A DNA stretch of 24,816 nt from an uncultured Dialister sp. (GCA_900759415.1 CAAEVC010000044.1:1-24816); one strand, 5' to 3'; positions 15,005-23,625 are shown, counted from the first letter of the stretch. The notes: generated by a model not told the origin, from the sequence alone. Numbers and translations are program-made.

Positions 15005-17083
15005 GTGGGCAGAGAATATCCGCTTGAAAAAACAAGAAACATCGGCATCATGGCGCACATTGATGCAGGTAAGACAACCACCACGGAACGTATCCTGTAT
15101 TATACCGGTGTAAACCACAAGATCGGCGAAGTTCATGATGGCGCAGCTACCATGGACTGGATGGAACAGGAACAGGAACGCGGTATCACCATTACCTCTG
15201 CAGCAACAACCTGCCACTGGAAGGGTTACCGTGTCAACATCATCGATACCCCAGGGCACGTAGACTTCACAGTAGAAGTAGAACGTTCCCTCCGCGTACT
15301 CGATGGTTCTGTCGCTGTATTCAGTGCTAAAGACGGCGTTCAGACCCAGTCTGAAACCGTTTGGAGACAGGCAGATCATTACAAGGTTCCCCGTATTGCA
15401 TTCATCAACAAGATGGACACCATCGGTGCAGATTTCCTGCATGCAGTACAGACCATTGACACCCGTCTTCACGCTCGTGCAGTTGCTATGCAGCTCCCGA
15501 TCGGCAAACAGGATACTTTCAAAGGTATCATTGATTTGCTGAGCAGAGAAGCAGAAATTTACGATAGCGACGACGGTAAAGAATATCATAAGGAAGAAGT
15601 TCCGGAAGATATGAAGGACCTCGTTGAAGAATATCGTGAAAAGATCGTTGAAGCTGCTTGCGACGGCGATGACGAACTGGCAGAAAAATATCTGGAAGGC
15701 GAAGAAATTTCTGTAGAAGAAATCAAGAAAGCTCTCCGTAAACAGGTACTGGACTGCGCACTGTTCCCCGTATTCTGCGGTTCCGCATACAAAAACAAAG
15801 GTATCCAGATGCTTCTGGATGCTGTACTTGATTACCTGCCATCCCCACTGGATATTCCTCCGGTTAAGGGCACCACTCTTGATGGCGAAGAAGCTGAACG
15901 TCCGGCATCTGATACCGCTCCGATGGCTTCCCTGGCATTCAAGATCATGGCAGATCCATTCGTTGGTAAGCTCGCATTCTTCCGCGTTTACTCCGGTGAA
16001 ATGCATCAGGGTACCTACGTTCTGAACTCCACCAAAGGAAAGAAAGAACGTGTTGGCCGTATCCTCCTCATGCATGCTAACCAGCGTAAGGAAATCGAAG
16101 TCGCTTACAGCGGTGATATCGCTGCTGCAGTAGGCTTCAAGGATGTTACCACCGGGGATACCCTCTGTGATGTTGACAATCCAATTATTCTTGAAAAGAT
16201 GGAATTCCCGGAACCGGTTATTTCCGTTGCTGTTGAACCGAAGACCAAAGCTGACCAGGAAAAGATGGGCAATGCTCTCCAGAGACTGGCAGAAGAAGAT
16301 CCGACATTCAAAGTACATACCGATCCGGAAACCAACCAGACCATTATTTCTGGTATGGGCGAACTCCACCTCGATATTATCGTTGACCGTATGAGACGTG
16401 AATTCAACGTTGACTGCACCGTAGGTAAACCTCAGGTTGCTTACCGTGAAACCATCCGTAAGACGGTTGAAGCTGAAGGTAAATTCATCCGTCAGACCGG
16501 TGGTCATGGTCAGTATGGTCACTGCTGGCTCCGTCTTGAACCGATGGAAGCAGGCAAAGGCTTCGAATTCGCTAACGAAGTTGTCGGCGGCGTAATTCCG
16601 AAGGAATTCATCAACCCGATTCAGGCAGGCGTTGAAGCTGCTATGCAGGATGGCGTTGTTGCCGGATATCCGATGGTTGATGTCAAAGTTACTGTATATG
16701 ATGGTTCTTACCATGATGTCGACTCCTCTGAAATGGCCTTCAAAGTTGCAGGTTCCATGGCATTCAAAGATGGTGCCAAGAAAGCGGATCCTGTCCTCCT
16801 CGAACCATACATGAGTGTAGAAGTTGACGTTCCGGAAGAATACATGGGCGACGTTATCGGTGGTCTGAACTCCCGCCGTGGCCGCATCGAAGGTATGGAA
16901 ACAGAAAATGCTGAATCCAGAATCAAGGGCTTCGTTCCGCTGTCCGAAATGTTCGGTTATGCAACTGCCCTCCGCAGCTCTACTCAGGGCCGTGGTACCT
17001 TCACCATGACATTCGATCATTACGAAGAAGTTCCGAAGGCAATTTCCCAGAAAATCACTGAAGAAAGACTGGGCAATAAATAA
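15005..17083 (+). CDS. fusA: Translation elongation factor G, GTG start
   Basis: This 692-residue translocase GTPase drives tRNA-mRNA movement and, with the recycling factor, ribosome splitting. The G-domain motifs are intact: AHIDAGKTT (17-25), RGIT in switch I (59-62), DTPGHVD (81-87), NKMD (135-138). Domains II-V follow at usual length, including the domain IV RQTGGHGQYGHCWLRLEP and GYPMVDVKVTVYDGSYH stretches. The start is GTG at 15005 behind AAGGAGA. It is 21 nt from both rpsG and tuf. Codon use is markedly biased, as in highly expressed genes, and this leaves a long antisense frame open. Confidence 0.98.
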   Translation: MGREYPLEKTRNIGIMAHIDAGKTTTTERILYYTGVNHKIGEVHDGAATMDWMEQEQERGITITSAATTCHWKGYRVNIIDTPGHVDFTVEVERSLRVLDGSVAVFSAKDGVQTQSETVWRQADHYKVPRIAFINKMDTIGADFLHAVQTIDTRLHARAVAMQLPIGKQDTFKGIIDLLSREAEIYDSDDGKEYHKEEVPEDMKDLVEEYREKIVEAACDGDDELAEKYLEGEEISVEEIKKALRKQVLDCALFPVFCGSAYKNKGIQMLLDAVLDYLPSPLDIPPVKGTTLDGEEAERPASDTAPMASLAFKIMADPFVGKLAFFRVYSGEMHQGTYVLNSTKGKKERVGRILLMHANQRKEIEVAYSGDIAAAVGFKDVTTGDTLCDVDNPIILEKMEFPEPVISVAVEPKTKADQEKMGNALQRLAEEDPTFKVHTDPETNQTIISGMGELHLDIIVDRMRREFNVDCTVGKPQVAYRETIRKTVEAEGKFIRQTGGHGQYGHCWLRLEPMEAGKGFEFANEVVGGVIPKEFINPIQAGVEAAMQDGVVAGYPMVDVKVTVYDGSYHDVDSSEMAFKVAGSMAFKDGAKKADPVLLEPYMSVEVDVPEEYMGDVIGGLNSRRGRIEGMETENAESRIKGFVPLSEMFGYATALRSSTQGRGTFTMTFDHYEEVPKAISQKITEERLGNK

Positions 17084-17104
17084 TTTATTTAAGGAGAAAC
17101 TAAA

Positions 17105-18292
17105 ATGGCAAAAGCTCATTTCGAAAGAACAAAGCCACATTGCAACATTGGCACCATCGGCCACGTCGATCACGGCAAAACAACTCTGACCGCTGCTATT
17201 ACCAAAGTACTGGCAGAAGAAGGCAAAGCTAACTTCCTGGACTATGCTTCCATCGATAAAGCTCCGGAAGAAAGAGCTCGTGGTATTACCATCAACACCT
17301 CCACCGTTGAATACGAAACCGAAGCTCGTCACTATGCACACGTTGACTGCCCAGGGCACGCTGACTATGTTAAGAACATGATTACCGGTGCTGCTCAGAT
17401 GGACGGCGCTATCCTCGTAGTTTCCGCAGCTGACGGCCCAATGCCACAGACCCGTGAACACATCCTCCTCGCTAAGCAGGTAGGCGTTCCGGCAATCGTA
17501 GTATTCCTGAACAAAGCTGACCAGGTTGATGATCCAGAACTGATCGACCTCGTTGAAATGGAAATCAGAGATCTCCTTTCCGAATACGGCTACCCGGGCG
17601 ATGACACCCCGATCGTAGTTGGCTCCGCTCTCGGCGCTCTCAACGGCAACGCTGCTGATGAACAGAAGATCCGTGACCTCATGGCTGAAGTTGACGCTTA
17701 TGTTCCAACTCCAGAACGTGACACCGATAAACCATTCCTGATGCCAGTCGAAGACGTATTCACCATCACCGGCCGTGGCACCGTTGCTACCGGCAGAGTA
17801 GAACGTGGTACCGTTAAAGTTGGCGACAACGCTGAAATCGTTGGTCTCCAGGATCAGCCAACCCAGACCGTTGTTACCGGCGTTGAAATGTTCAGAAAGA
17901 CCCTTGACCAGGCTATGGCTGGCGATAACATCGGCGCTCTGCTCCGTGGTATCGACCGTAAAGACATCGTTCGCGGTCAGGTTCTTGCTAAACCAGGCAC
18001 CGTTCAGCCACACACTGAATTCACCGCTAACGTATACGTTCTGACCAAAGATGAAGGCGGCCGTCATACCCCGTTCTTCAATGGCTATCGTCCACAGTTC
18101 TTCTTCAGAACTACCGACGTAACCGGCGACATCGCTCTGCCGGAAGGCACTGAAATGTGCATGCCAGGGGATAACGTAGAAATGTCCGTTAAACTCATCA
18201 CCCCGATCGCTATGGAAGAAGGTCAGCGTTTCGCTATCCGCGAAGGCGGCCGTACCGTAGGTGCTGGCGTTGTAGCTAAGATTTCCAAATAA
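17105..18292 (+). CDS. tuf: Translation elongation factor Tu
   Basis: This 395-residue GTPase delivers aminoacyl-tRNA to the ribosomal A site. It has GHVDHGKT (19-26), ARGIT in switch I, DCPGHAD (80-86), NKAD (135-138), and the domain III GYRPQFFFRTTDVTG and EGGRTVGAGVV segments. Length is typical. One small departure is PQFFFRTT where E. coli has PQFYFRTT. AAGGAGA precedes the ATG. It is the last gene of the str operon, followed 18 nt later by a strong terminator. Only one tuf copy is visible in this window. Confidence 0.98.
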   Translation: MAKAHFERTKPHCNIGTIGHVDHGKTTLTAAITKVLAEEGKANFLDYASIDKAPEERARGITINTSTVEYETEARHYAHVDCPGHADYVKNMITGAAQMDGAILVVSAADGPMPQTREHILLAKQVGVPAIVVFLNKADQVDDPELIDLVEMEIRDLLSEYGYPGDDTPIVVGSALGALNGNAADEQKIRDLMAEVDAYVPTPERDTDKPFLMPVEDVFTITGRGTVATGRVERGTVKVGDNAEIVGLQDQPTQTVVTGVEMFRKTLDQAMAGDNIGALLRGIDRKDIVRGQVLAKPGTVQPHTEFTANVYVLTKDEGGRHTPFFNGYRPQFFFRTTDVTGDIALPEGTEMCMPGDNVEMSVKLITPIAMEEGQRFAIREGGRTVGAGVVAKISK

Positions 18293-18310
18293 TCTGATAC
18301 AAAGCTATAT

Positions 18311-18341
18311 AAAAAGCTCTCCCTTATGGGAGGGCTTTTTT
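18311..18341 (+). terminator. Terminator of the str operon
   Basis: AAAAAGCTCTCCC (18311-18323) pairs with GGGAGGGCTTTTT (one G-T wobble) around TTAT, ending in six T, 18 nt after the tuf stop. Confidence 0.9.
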
Positions 18342-18349
18342 GTTGGAAA

Positions 18350-19022
18350 AGGCAGAGTTGAGAGTTGAGCGAAGAGAGTTGAGAAATGGTATCGGCTTCG
18401 CCGATGAGTATAAAGCTTTTTCGGATAACGGCGCGGGCGACTTAAATAAATCTCATGCCCCCAAAAGCTCAGAGCTTTTGAGGGCATTCCCCCCTCCGGC
18501 AACGTCCTCCGGCCGTTTCCGGCTCCCCCGGCTGGAAGTCGCTGTGCGACTCCCAGAGTTCGGCGATTCACTGGCTTCTCAGTCGACTTCGTCTCCCTGC
18601 GAAACCAGTTCACTGCACTTCTGGGGGCGCCGAGATTGAACATGTTAGAATTCGCATGGTACCGTTAGAGTAAAACGTTCATCCCGCGATACTTTTAGTG
18701 CATACATAGTGGGGCTTTGCTCACCACTTGAGGCATACTCTCCACTGACCTTTATCGTCGAACGAGATTTATGGAAAAAAGATAGAGCCCCGAGTTGAGT
18801 TACGAGAGTTGAGAGGTTGTTGTAAAGACTTTATAGTTTGTAATTATAAAGCCAATACGGTCAACGGCGTGGGACTGATAAAAGGTTCAGAGAGGAGTAA
18901 GGGGATTAGAGAAAAGAGAATCCCGGGAAGGTGTCGGTTTTGCCTGAATGTAAAAATAAAAAAACTGATGTTTTTTACCTTCTCTCAAATCTCAAATCTC
19001 AAAACTCAACTCTTTACAAAAG
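18350..19022. repeat. Mosaic intergenic repeat R3 (tuf to exported-protein gap)
   Basis: It opens with heptads AGAGTTG AGAGTTG AGCGAAG AGAGTTG (18354-18381), then ATCGGCTTCGCCGATGAGTA. A hairpin around CAAAAGCTCAGAGCTTTTG (18456-18474) follows, then a CTGGAAGTCGC/GCGACTCCCAG hairpin, the conserved-loop hairpin and the 42-nt segment shared with R2. A second heptad array sits at 18792-18815. The final block 18878-19021 nearly duplicates part of R2 and ends in inverted heptads with one heptad more than R2. R3 and R5 share about 110 nt from CCAGAGTTCGGCGATTCACT onward at high identity. No gene is supported across this 850-bp stretch. Confidence 0.8.
18570..18609. other. Conserved-loop hairpin, copy in R3
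   Basis: ACTGG (18570-18574) / CCAGT (18605-18609) around a 30-nt loop containing CTCAGTCGACTTCGTCTCC and CTGCGAAA. Confidence 0.6.
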
Positions 19023-19105
19023 AGCAGGGTGTCCTTATCTGCCTGTGATATGTGACTGGCCTGTCTTTTGGGATTCTATTTTTTACTTCTCTTTATTCAT
19101 AATGT

Positions 19106-19111
19106 TATAAT
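19106..19111 (+). promoter_or_regulatory. Probable -10 element for the exported-protein operon
   Basis: TATAAT sits about 39 nt upstream of the first gene in AT-rich DNA after repeat R3. The hexamer 17 bp upstream (TTACTT) is a poor -35. Confidence 0.45.
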
Positions 19112-19149
19112 ACTTTTATAAGTGTAGTTCTTTATGAAAGGTGAAGATG

Positions 19150-19890
19150 ATGATGAAGATAAATAAATGGCTGGCAGCTCCTGCGGCTGCTCTGCTTCTG
19201 ATGACCGGTTCTTCTGCTTATGCAGATTCCATGACTCTTGCAGGAGGAGAAGTGATGGATATGGGGGCCGCTGTTTCTGTGTATCCTGGGGAGAGGTCCT
19301 TCTTTGGAAGCCAGTTCCATGACTGGCTCATGAAGCCTGATGTGACTGAATCGATGGAAAAAGCGCTGGAAAGTACCAGTATTTTCCCGAAGGATAAAGG
19401 GTTTGAAAAGGAATTCTCTGAAATGGCCGTTTCCATCCTTAGAAGCGGCAAGGTGTATCAGGTGAGAAGCGTTGCCAATGGCACCTATTATCAGGGCATG
19501 GTAGTATCTCTAGCATTGTCTGATGCAGATATGCTGAAGATTTCTGTTTATAAAGACATGAAGGATGAAAAGGCAGAGGCAGCGAAGAAGGATAATAAAG
19601 CAGGGAAGGATGACATTTTTGATGAAGCAAATGCTCTTTTCCATGGCACTGTGTCTGTAGATGATCATTCGAAATGGAAGGAAGGAAAATCTTCCGAAGG
19701 GGTGATGTACAGAACAGGAGATGCCCGGATTTCTCTTAACAAGAACGGATTCCTGCTTCCTCTCTACGTGAGAGGCATCATAACCAGGGGAGAAGGGAAG
19801 ACTGTCTATACGGCATTCATTGCCGACCAGGCATCAGGAAAATATTTCTCTCCTCTCTTTGAGAAAGCATTAAAAGGTACGAAGAAATGA
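19150..19890 (+). CDS. Exported protein of unknown function (first of a coupled pair)
   Basis: I do not recognise the family. The 246-residue product has a clear Sec signal peptide: MMKINKW, hydrophobic LAAPAAALLLM, and a likely cleavage after AYA (residue 25). The mature part is soluble, alpha/beta-like, with a lysine/glutamate-rich segment around DMKDEKAEAAKKDNKAG. Its C-terminal block GFLLPLYVRGIITRGEGKTV resembles GFIVPLHVRGFAAKV of the next gene, so the two look like distant paralogues. The frame is open from GTG 19141, but that codon is part of the AAAGGTGA ribosome binding site; ATG 19150 (or 19153) has correct spacing. In a diderm cell the product would be periplasmic or surface-located (inference). 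Confidence 0.8.
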   Translation: MMKINKWLAAPAAALLLMTGSSAYADSMTLAGGEVMDMGAAVSVYPGERSFFGSQFHDWLMKPDVTESMEKALESTSIFPKDKGFEKEFSEMAVSILRSGKVYQVRSVANGTYYQGMVVSLALSDADMLKISVYKDMKDEKAEAAKKDNKAGKDDIFDEANALFHGTVSVDDHSKWKEGKSSEGVMYRTGDARISLNKNGFLLPLYVRGIITRGEGKTVYTAFIADQASGKYFSPLFEKALKGTKK

Positions 19891-20666
19891 GTATAAAAAA
19901 GACGATGGTCCTCTTCCTCGCTGCCCTTTCTCTGGCAGGCGTGGTGAGTGCGGCAGATGGTACAGGAGAGCGCCCTGCACAAGGCAGCCATTCCTACAGC
20001 CCTCCGGCTGTGGAAAGTTTTTCTGCAGAGAAACTGGCAGCAACGGCAGCAGAGTACCCTGTGGACGAAATGAAAGGAGGATTTCTTTCTCGTACAAAAA
20101 TGCCTGATAAGGTATCCTACCATTCCTTTTCTCCACTGGATGATAAGCTTTCTTCCGACTGGGCCGGCCTTCTCAATGTAGAAGGAAAAGGATTCAAAGT
20201 GGCAGCTCTAGCAGTAAGTGCAGAATTCAAAGGACCGAAATCTAACGCTTACTTCGGCGGCATGTTCCTCCCTCATGGCTATACCATGGAAGCAGGCGCC
20301 CGGATGCTTGCTTTCAATGTGGCACTGGTGAGTGCTGAAGAAAGGATGAACGATGTCTTCCTCCATATCATTGATGAGGCAAGAAAAGAAACAGGGGAAA
20401 TGGTCCCCTATGATTTCCTGGCTGTAGATATGCTTTCTGTGGAACAGCTCCATAAGGTGAAGGATAATCCGAAGATATACAGCTTTTCCATCCGTCCTGC
20501 CTTTTCCATAGACGGCTTCATCGTGCCCCTCCACGTGAGAGGCTTTGCGGCCAAGGTGGATAACAGCTATAAATTCCTCTTCCTCCTCGCACCAGACAGC
20601 GCAGGAGAGACCGTAGGCCTCAAGGGGCTTGAGATTATGGAAGGATTGGCAGGAAAACAGGAATAA
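19887..20666 (+). CDS. Exported protein of unknown function (second of a coupled pair)
   Basis: This 259-residue product starts on the ATGA that overlaps the preceding stop, so it is translationally coupled. It has a Sec signal peptide (MSIKKTMVLFLAALSLAGVV, probable cleavage after SA at residue 22). The mature protein begins with a Ser/Pro-rich linker. Its middle region (GFKVAALAVSAEFKGP, GARMLAFNVALVSAEERMNDVF) is unlike anything I can name. The C-terminal GFIVPLHVRGF block matches the partner's GFLLPLYVRGI. No lipobox cysteine is present in either protein. A strong terminator follows, defining a two-gene operon. Confidence 0.8.
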   Translation: MSIKKTMVLFLAALSLAGVVSAADGTGERPAQGSHSYSPPAVESFSAEKLAATAAEYPVDEMKGGFLSRTKMPDKVSYHSFSPLDDKLSSDWAGLLNVEGKGFKVAALAVSAEFKGPKSNAYFGGMFLPHGYTMEAGARMLAFNVALVSAEERMNDVFLHIIDEARKETGEMVPYDFLAVDMLSVEQLHKVKDNPKIYSFSIRPAFSIDGFIVPLHVRGFAAKVDNSYKFLFLLAPDSAGETVGLKGLEIMEGLAGKQE

Positions 20667-20678
20667 GGGTGTTAAAGT

Positions 20679-20723
20679 AAAAAAGCAGGTCAGAATGATT
20701 TTTCATTCTTGACCTGCTTTTTT
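20679..20723 (+). terminator. Terminator of the exported-protein operon
   Basis: AAAAAAGCAGGTCAGAATGA (20679-20698) pairs with the arm at 20703-20723 (one bulge) around TTTT, ending in a run of T. It is symmetric enough to serve the convergent peptidase gene too. Confidence 0.85.
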
Positions 20724-20730
20724 ATTTTAT

Positions 20731-20785
20731 TTCCGCCGGCTGTGCCGGCACCTTCTCGGGGCTCTCATAACAGGGCTCTTCATTT
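20731..20785. repeat. Short fragment of the mosaic repeat family
   Basis: The reverse complement reads AGAGCCC TGTTATG AGAGCCC CGAGAAG GTGCCGGC, matching the heptad edge of R1 (AGAGCCC CGAGAAG) followed by the GCCGGC hairpin as in R4. It appears to be a truncated terminus. Confidence 0.55.
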
Positions 20786-20831
20786 TCAATCCGTAAGCAT
20801 CGTTAGTGAGAATGATGATTTCATGCTTTAA

Positions 20832-21968
20832 TCAATGGTTGAAATGGCTTTCTGATTCAATAATGCGGTAAACCAGTTCGCCGGCATCGTAGAGATCCTT
20901 TTCCTTCAGGTTTTCCTTATTGGTATGGAAATCGGTCATGCCTACGCCTACAAGGACTGCCGGGAATCCTTTGGTGCCGAACCAGTTGGCATCGCTGCCG
21001 CCGCCGGAAGCGGCTACATTCATCTTGAATCCTGCAGCGTCACAGCCCATCTTGAAGAGGCGGAGTGCGGGATCAGATTCTTTGACAGTGAAGGAATCGT
21101 AAGCTTTTTCCTTCTTGATTTCCAGGCTGCCGTTCGGGAATTTCTTAGCTGCTTCTTTGAAAGCATTTTCCATTTCAGCTACCAGTTTTTCCAGTTTTTC
21201 TTCATTTCTGGATCTGGCTTCCCCGTGAACTACGCAGAGCTCAGCTACGATATTGGTAGCAATGCCGCCTTCGATTTTGCCCAGGTTGCAGGTGGTTTCT
21301 TCGTCAATTCTGCCGTTCGGGCAGTTGGCGATACCAAGGCCTGCCATACCGATGGCGCTGGTGCCTTTTTCAGGAGCCATGCCTGCATGGGCAGCTACAC
21401 CGTGACAGATGAAATCGATGGTGTATTCAGAAGGACCGGCATTGAATACAGACCCTGCAGGGCCGTCGCCGTCAAGGGTGTAGCCGAAGTCGATACCCTG
21501 AATATATTTTTCTTCAATATTCTTGGAGCCGAAGAGGCCGATTTCTTCCTGAACGGTGAAGATGACAGTGATCTTTCCGTGAGGAATGAAATTTTCCTTC
21601 ATAAGGTGAAGGCCTTCAAGGATAGCAGCGACTCCTGCCTTGTCATCGCCGCCAAGGATGGTATCTCCCTTGGAACGGAATACGCCGTCTTCCAGCACCG
21701 GTTCGATGTCCTTGCAGTTTTCTACACAGTCCATGTGAGCAGTGAATGCAACGGACGGAAGACCTTCTGCATTGCCGTTGAAAGTAGCAATCAGGTTGCC
21801 GCAGTTACCGCCGTTCACAGAGCCGTCATTATCTTCCACGATTTTAGTGGCGCCCAGTGCCTTCAGCGCTTTCTTCAGGTATTCAAATACATCTCTTTCC
21901 CCCTTGCTGGGAGCATAGATTTTAACAAGATCGGTAAATGTTTTCTTCATTCTTTCTTCGTTTACCAT
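20832..21968 (-). CDS. M20-family metallopeptidase, PepT-like
   Basis: This 378-residue cytoplasmic zinc aminopeptidase-like protein is of the PepT-like (TIGR01883/YqjE) group. Metal-binding residues are visible: H78 and D80 in TAHMDCV, D108 in LGGDDKAG (bridging Asp), the E141/E142 pair in VQEEIG (catalytic plus ligand), D166 in TLDGDGP, and a histidine near 348 in DFHTNKE. A lid/dimerisation domain lies between about 178 and 290. It likely trims di- or tripeptides for amino-acid fermentation; the substrate is not established. The open frame extends to a GTG at 21977 that belongs to the AGAGGTG ribosome binding site; ATG 21968 lies 6 nt after it and is the better start. Convergent with the exported-protein operon, divergent from dinB. 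Confidence 0.93.
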   Translation of the reverse strand: MVNEERMKKTFTDLVKIYAPSKGERDVFEYLKKALKALGATKIVEDNDGSVNGGNCGNLIATFNGNAEGLPSVAFTAHMDCVENCKDIEPVLEDGVFRSKGDTILGGDDKAGVAAILEGLHLMKENFIPHGKITVIFTVQEEIGLFGSKNIEEKYIQGIDFGYTLDGDGPAGSVFNAGPSEYTIDFICHGVAAHAGMAPEKGTSAIGMAGLGIANCPNGRIDEETTCNLGKIEGGIATNIVAELCVVHGEARSRNEEKLEKLVAEMENAFKEAAKKFPNGSLEIKKEKAYDSFTVKESDPALRLFKMGCDAAGFKMNVAASGGGSDANWFGTKGFPAVLVGVGMTDFHTNKENLKEKDLYDAGELVYRIIESESHFNH

Positions 21969-22089
21969 AGAGCACACCTCTTTTTTTATATACTACCTTA
22001 ATATTATAGCGTGCCAGAGGGGGGACGTCCATAAAGACCTTGACGGAAACTATGTTCTCTTCTATGATGGAAACAGGAAAGGAGGGCCT

Positions 22090-23250
22090 ATGAAACGGTG
22101 GATCATGCATGTGGATATGGATGCATTCTATGCGTCAGTGGAACAGAGAGATCATCCGGAATGGCGGGGAAAACCGGTCATTGTAGGGGGAGAAAGCAGA
22201 AGAGGGGTAGTAGCGACCGCTTCCTATGAAGCAAGGAAATACGGCGTCCATTCTGCCATGCCGGCGCTTAAGGCAAAAGAACTCTGTCCCAATGGGATTT
22301 TCGCCCCGCCCCGGTTTGAAGTGTATAAAGAAGTATCCGATGAAATCCATAAGATCATGCTGAACTACGCCGATGCCTATGAACCGATTTCCCTGGACGA
22401 AGCCTTCCTTGATATTTCCGGCATGGGAGAAAAATATCCTACCCTGGGAGCCATTGGAAGGGCCATCAAGGAAGAAATACGGAAGAAAACGGACCTCGTC
22501 GCTTCTGTAGGCATTGCGCCCAATAAATTCCTTGCTAAAATGGCCAGCGACATGGATAAGCCTGACGGACTTTTCATCATCCCTTACGGCAAAGAAAAAG
22601 CCATCCTCCGTCCCCTTCCTGTCCGCCGCCTCTGGGGCGTAGGGAAAGTGACAGAGAAGAAACTGGTGGACAGCGGCTTCAAAATCATTGGGGACATTCA
22701 GGATGCGCCGCCGGGAAAACTCAAAGCCCTTCTGGGAAACCAGGGCCCCCTTCTGCAGGCCTTATCCTACGGTATCGACAACCGGCCGGTAGAAGCAGAC
22801 AGGGTCATCAAATCCATAGGCAGTGAATGTACCTATGAAGAAGACCTGAAAGACCTGAAATCTATCGAAAGGCAGATCGCCATCCATAGCGACATCGTCG
22901 CTCAGAGGCTCCGGAAACATCATCTCGCAGGAAGGACCATTTCCCTTAAAATACGGTTTGCCTCTTTCAGGACCCTCACAAGGGCAGTCTCCATGGAAGA
23001 AGGCACCAGCCTTCAGGAAGAAATCTACGAAAAAGCCATAGAACTTCTGAATAAAATCCCCCTCCTCGAAGGCGTCCGTCTCATAGGCGTCACCGCCTCA
23101 AAACTGGGACCGCCCCTTACCATGGGCTCCCTTTTCTCAGAAGAAAAAGAAAAACGGAACCGGGCCGCCAGCGTAATGGATGAAATACAGAAGAAATTCG
23201 GAAAAAAAGCGCTCCAGAAAGGATTCTGGCTGGAAGAAAAAGAGCGATAA
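22090..23250 (+). CDS. dinB: DNA polymerase IV (Y-family translesion polymerase)
   Basis: This 386-residue error-prone polymerase acts in translesion synthesis. The catalytic carboxylates are D9 (MHVDMDAFYASVEQ) and D103/E104 (SLDEAFLD). F13 is the steric gate. YEARKYGVHSAMP is the fingers signature, and helix-hairpin-helix elements (RRLWGVGKVTEKKL) precede the little-finger domain. The usual C-terminal clamp-binding motif QLxLF appears only as a degenerate TMGSLF near the end, so clamp contact may be weak or altered. AAAGGAGG precedes the ATG. I do not see a clear LexA box in the short divergent gap with the peptidase gene. Its stop runs directly into repeat R4. Confidence 0.96.
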   Translation: MKRWIMHVDMDAFYASVEQRDHPEWRGKPVIVGGESRRGVVATASYEARKYGVHSAMPALKAKELCPNGIFAPPRFEVYKEVSDEIHKIMLNYADAYEPISLDEAFLDISGMGEKYPTLGAIGRAIKEEIRKKTDLVASVGIAPNKFLAKMASDMDKPDGLFIIPYGKEKAILRPLPVRRLWGVGKVTEKKLVDSGFKIIGDIQDAPPGKLKALLGNQGPLLQALSYGIDNRPVEADRVIKSIGSECTYEEDLKDLKSIERQIAIHSDIVAQRLRKHHLAGRTISLKIRFASFRTLTRAVSMEEGTSLQEEIYEKAIELLNKIPLLEGVRLIGVTASKLGPPLTMGSLFSEEKEKRNRAASVMDEIQKKFGKKALQKGFWLEEKER

Positions 23251-23582
23251 GCTGCAAGCTCAGAGCGATGAGCTAAGGTGCCGGCTTCGCCGACGGATTA
23301 TATATTTCGGCGTAGCCGCTTTCCTTAATGTGGCTTCCCCCTCCGGGGTGGCAAGGGAACCGACTCGCAAGGAGCTGATAAGCGACTGAAAATCGAGTGA
23401 TACGACTCCATAAATCTCTTTCGAGAACAAAAGGATAGTGGAGAGTATGACTCAGGTGGGGAGGAAATCCGCACTATGATACGCTAACGGTCTCGCGCCG
23501 TTACCCGTATGACTTTATAATTACAAACCATAAAGTCTTTACAACCACCGCTCAACTCTCTGCACTCAACCCTCAAATCTCC
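23251..23582. repeat. Mosaic intergenic repeat R4 (dinB-flavodoxin gap, inverted relative to R2/R3)
   Basis: The left edge is a divergent heptad run (AGAGCGA TAAGCTG CAAGCTC AGAGCGA TGAGCTA), followed by the GCCGACGGATTATATA ... CTTAATGTGGCTTCCCCC module shared with R1. Then come inverted versions of R2 modules: TCTCGAA-type boundary, GGAGAGTATGACTCAGGTGG, CCGCACTATG, and ATAATTACAAACCATAAAGTC. The right edge is inverted heptads (CTCAACTCTCTGCACTCAACC). The heptads begin within a few bases of the dinB stop. The rest of the 439-bp gap is the flavodoxin promoter region. Confidence 0.78.
23363..23398. other. Conserved-loop hairpin, copy in R4 (inverted)
   Basis: Plus-strand ACTCG (23363-23367) / CGAGT (23394-23398) around a 26-nt loop. 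On the minus strand the loop reads TTTTCAGTCGCTTATCAGC then TCCTTG, matching the loops of the R2, R3 and R5 copies while the stem differs. Confidence 0.55.
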
Positions 23583-23625
23583 ATATACAAATAACTCATA
23601 GTTCCCTGCTTAATAATGATGTATT

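Noticed and set aside
14987..18067. 1026-codon open frame antisense to fusA and tuf
   Set aside because: It is an exact shadow of the strong codon bias of two highly expressed genes. Its translation is Phe/Cys/Asn-rich with no family resemblance, and the sense genes are certain.
18354..18381. Heptad arrays considered as a CRISPR or minisatellite locus
   Set aside because: The units are only 7 nt with no spacers, sit at element edges in direct and inverted forms, and no cas gene is near.
18560..18672. Structured repeat segments considered as tRNA, attC or riboswitch
   Set aside because: No acceptor/anticodon arrangement, no attC R/L boxes, and no known aptamer core could be recognised; copies are not positioned upstream of one gene class.
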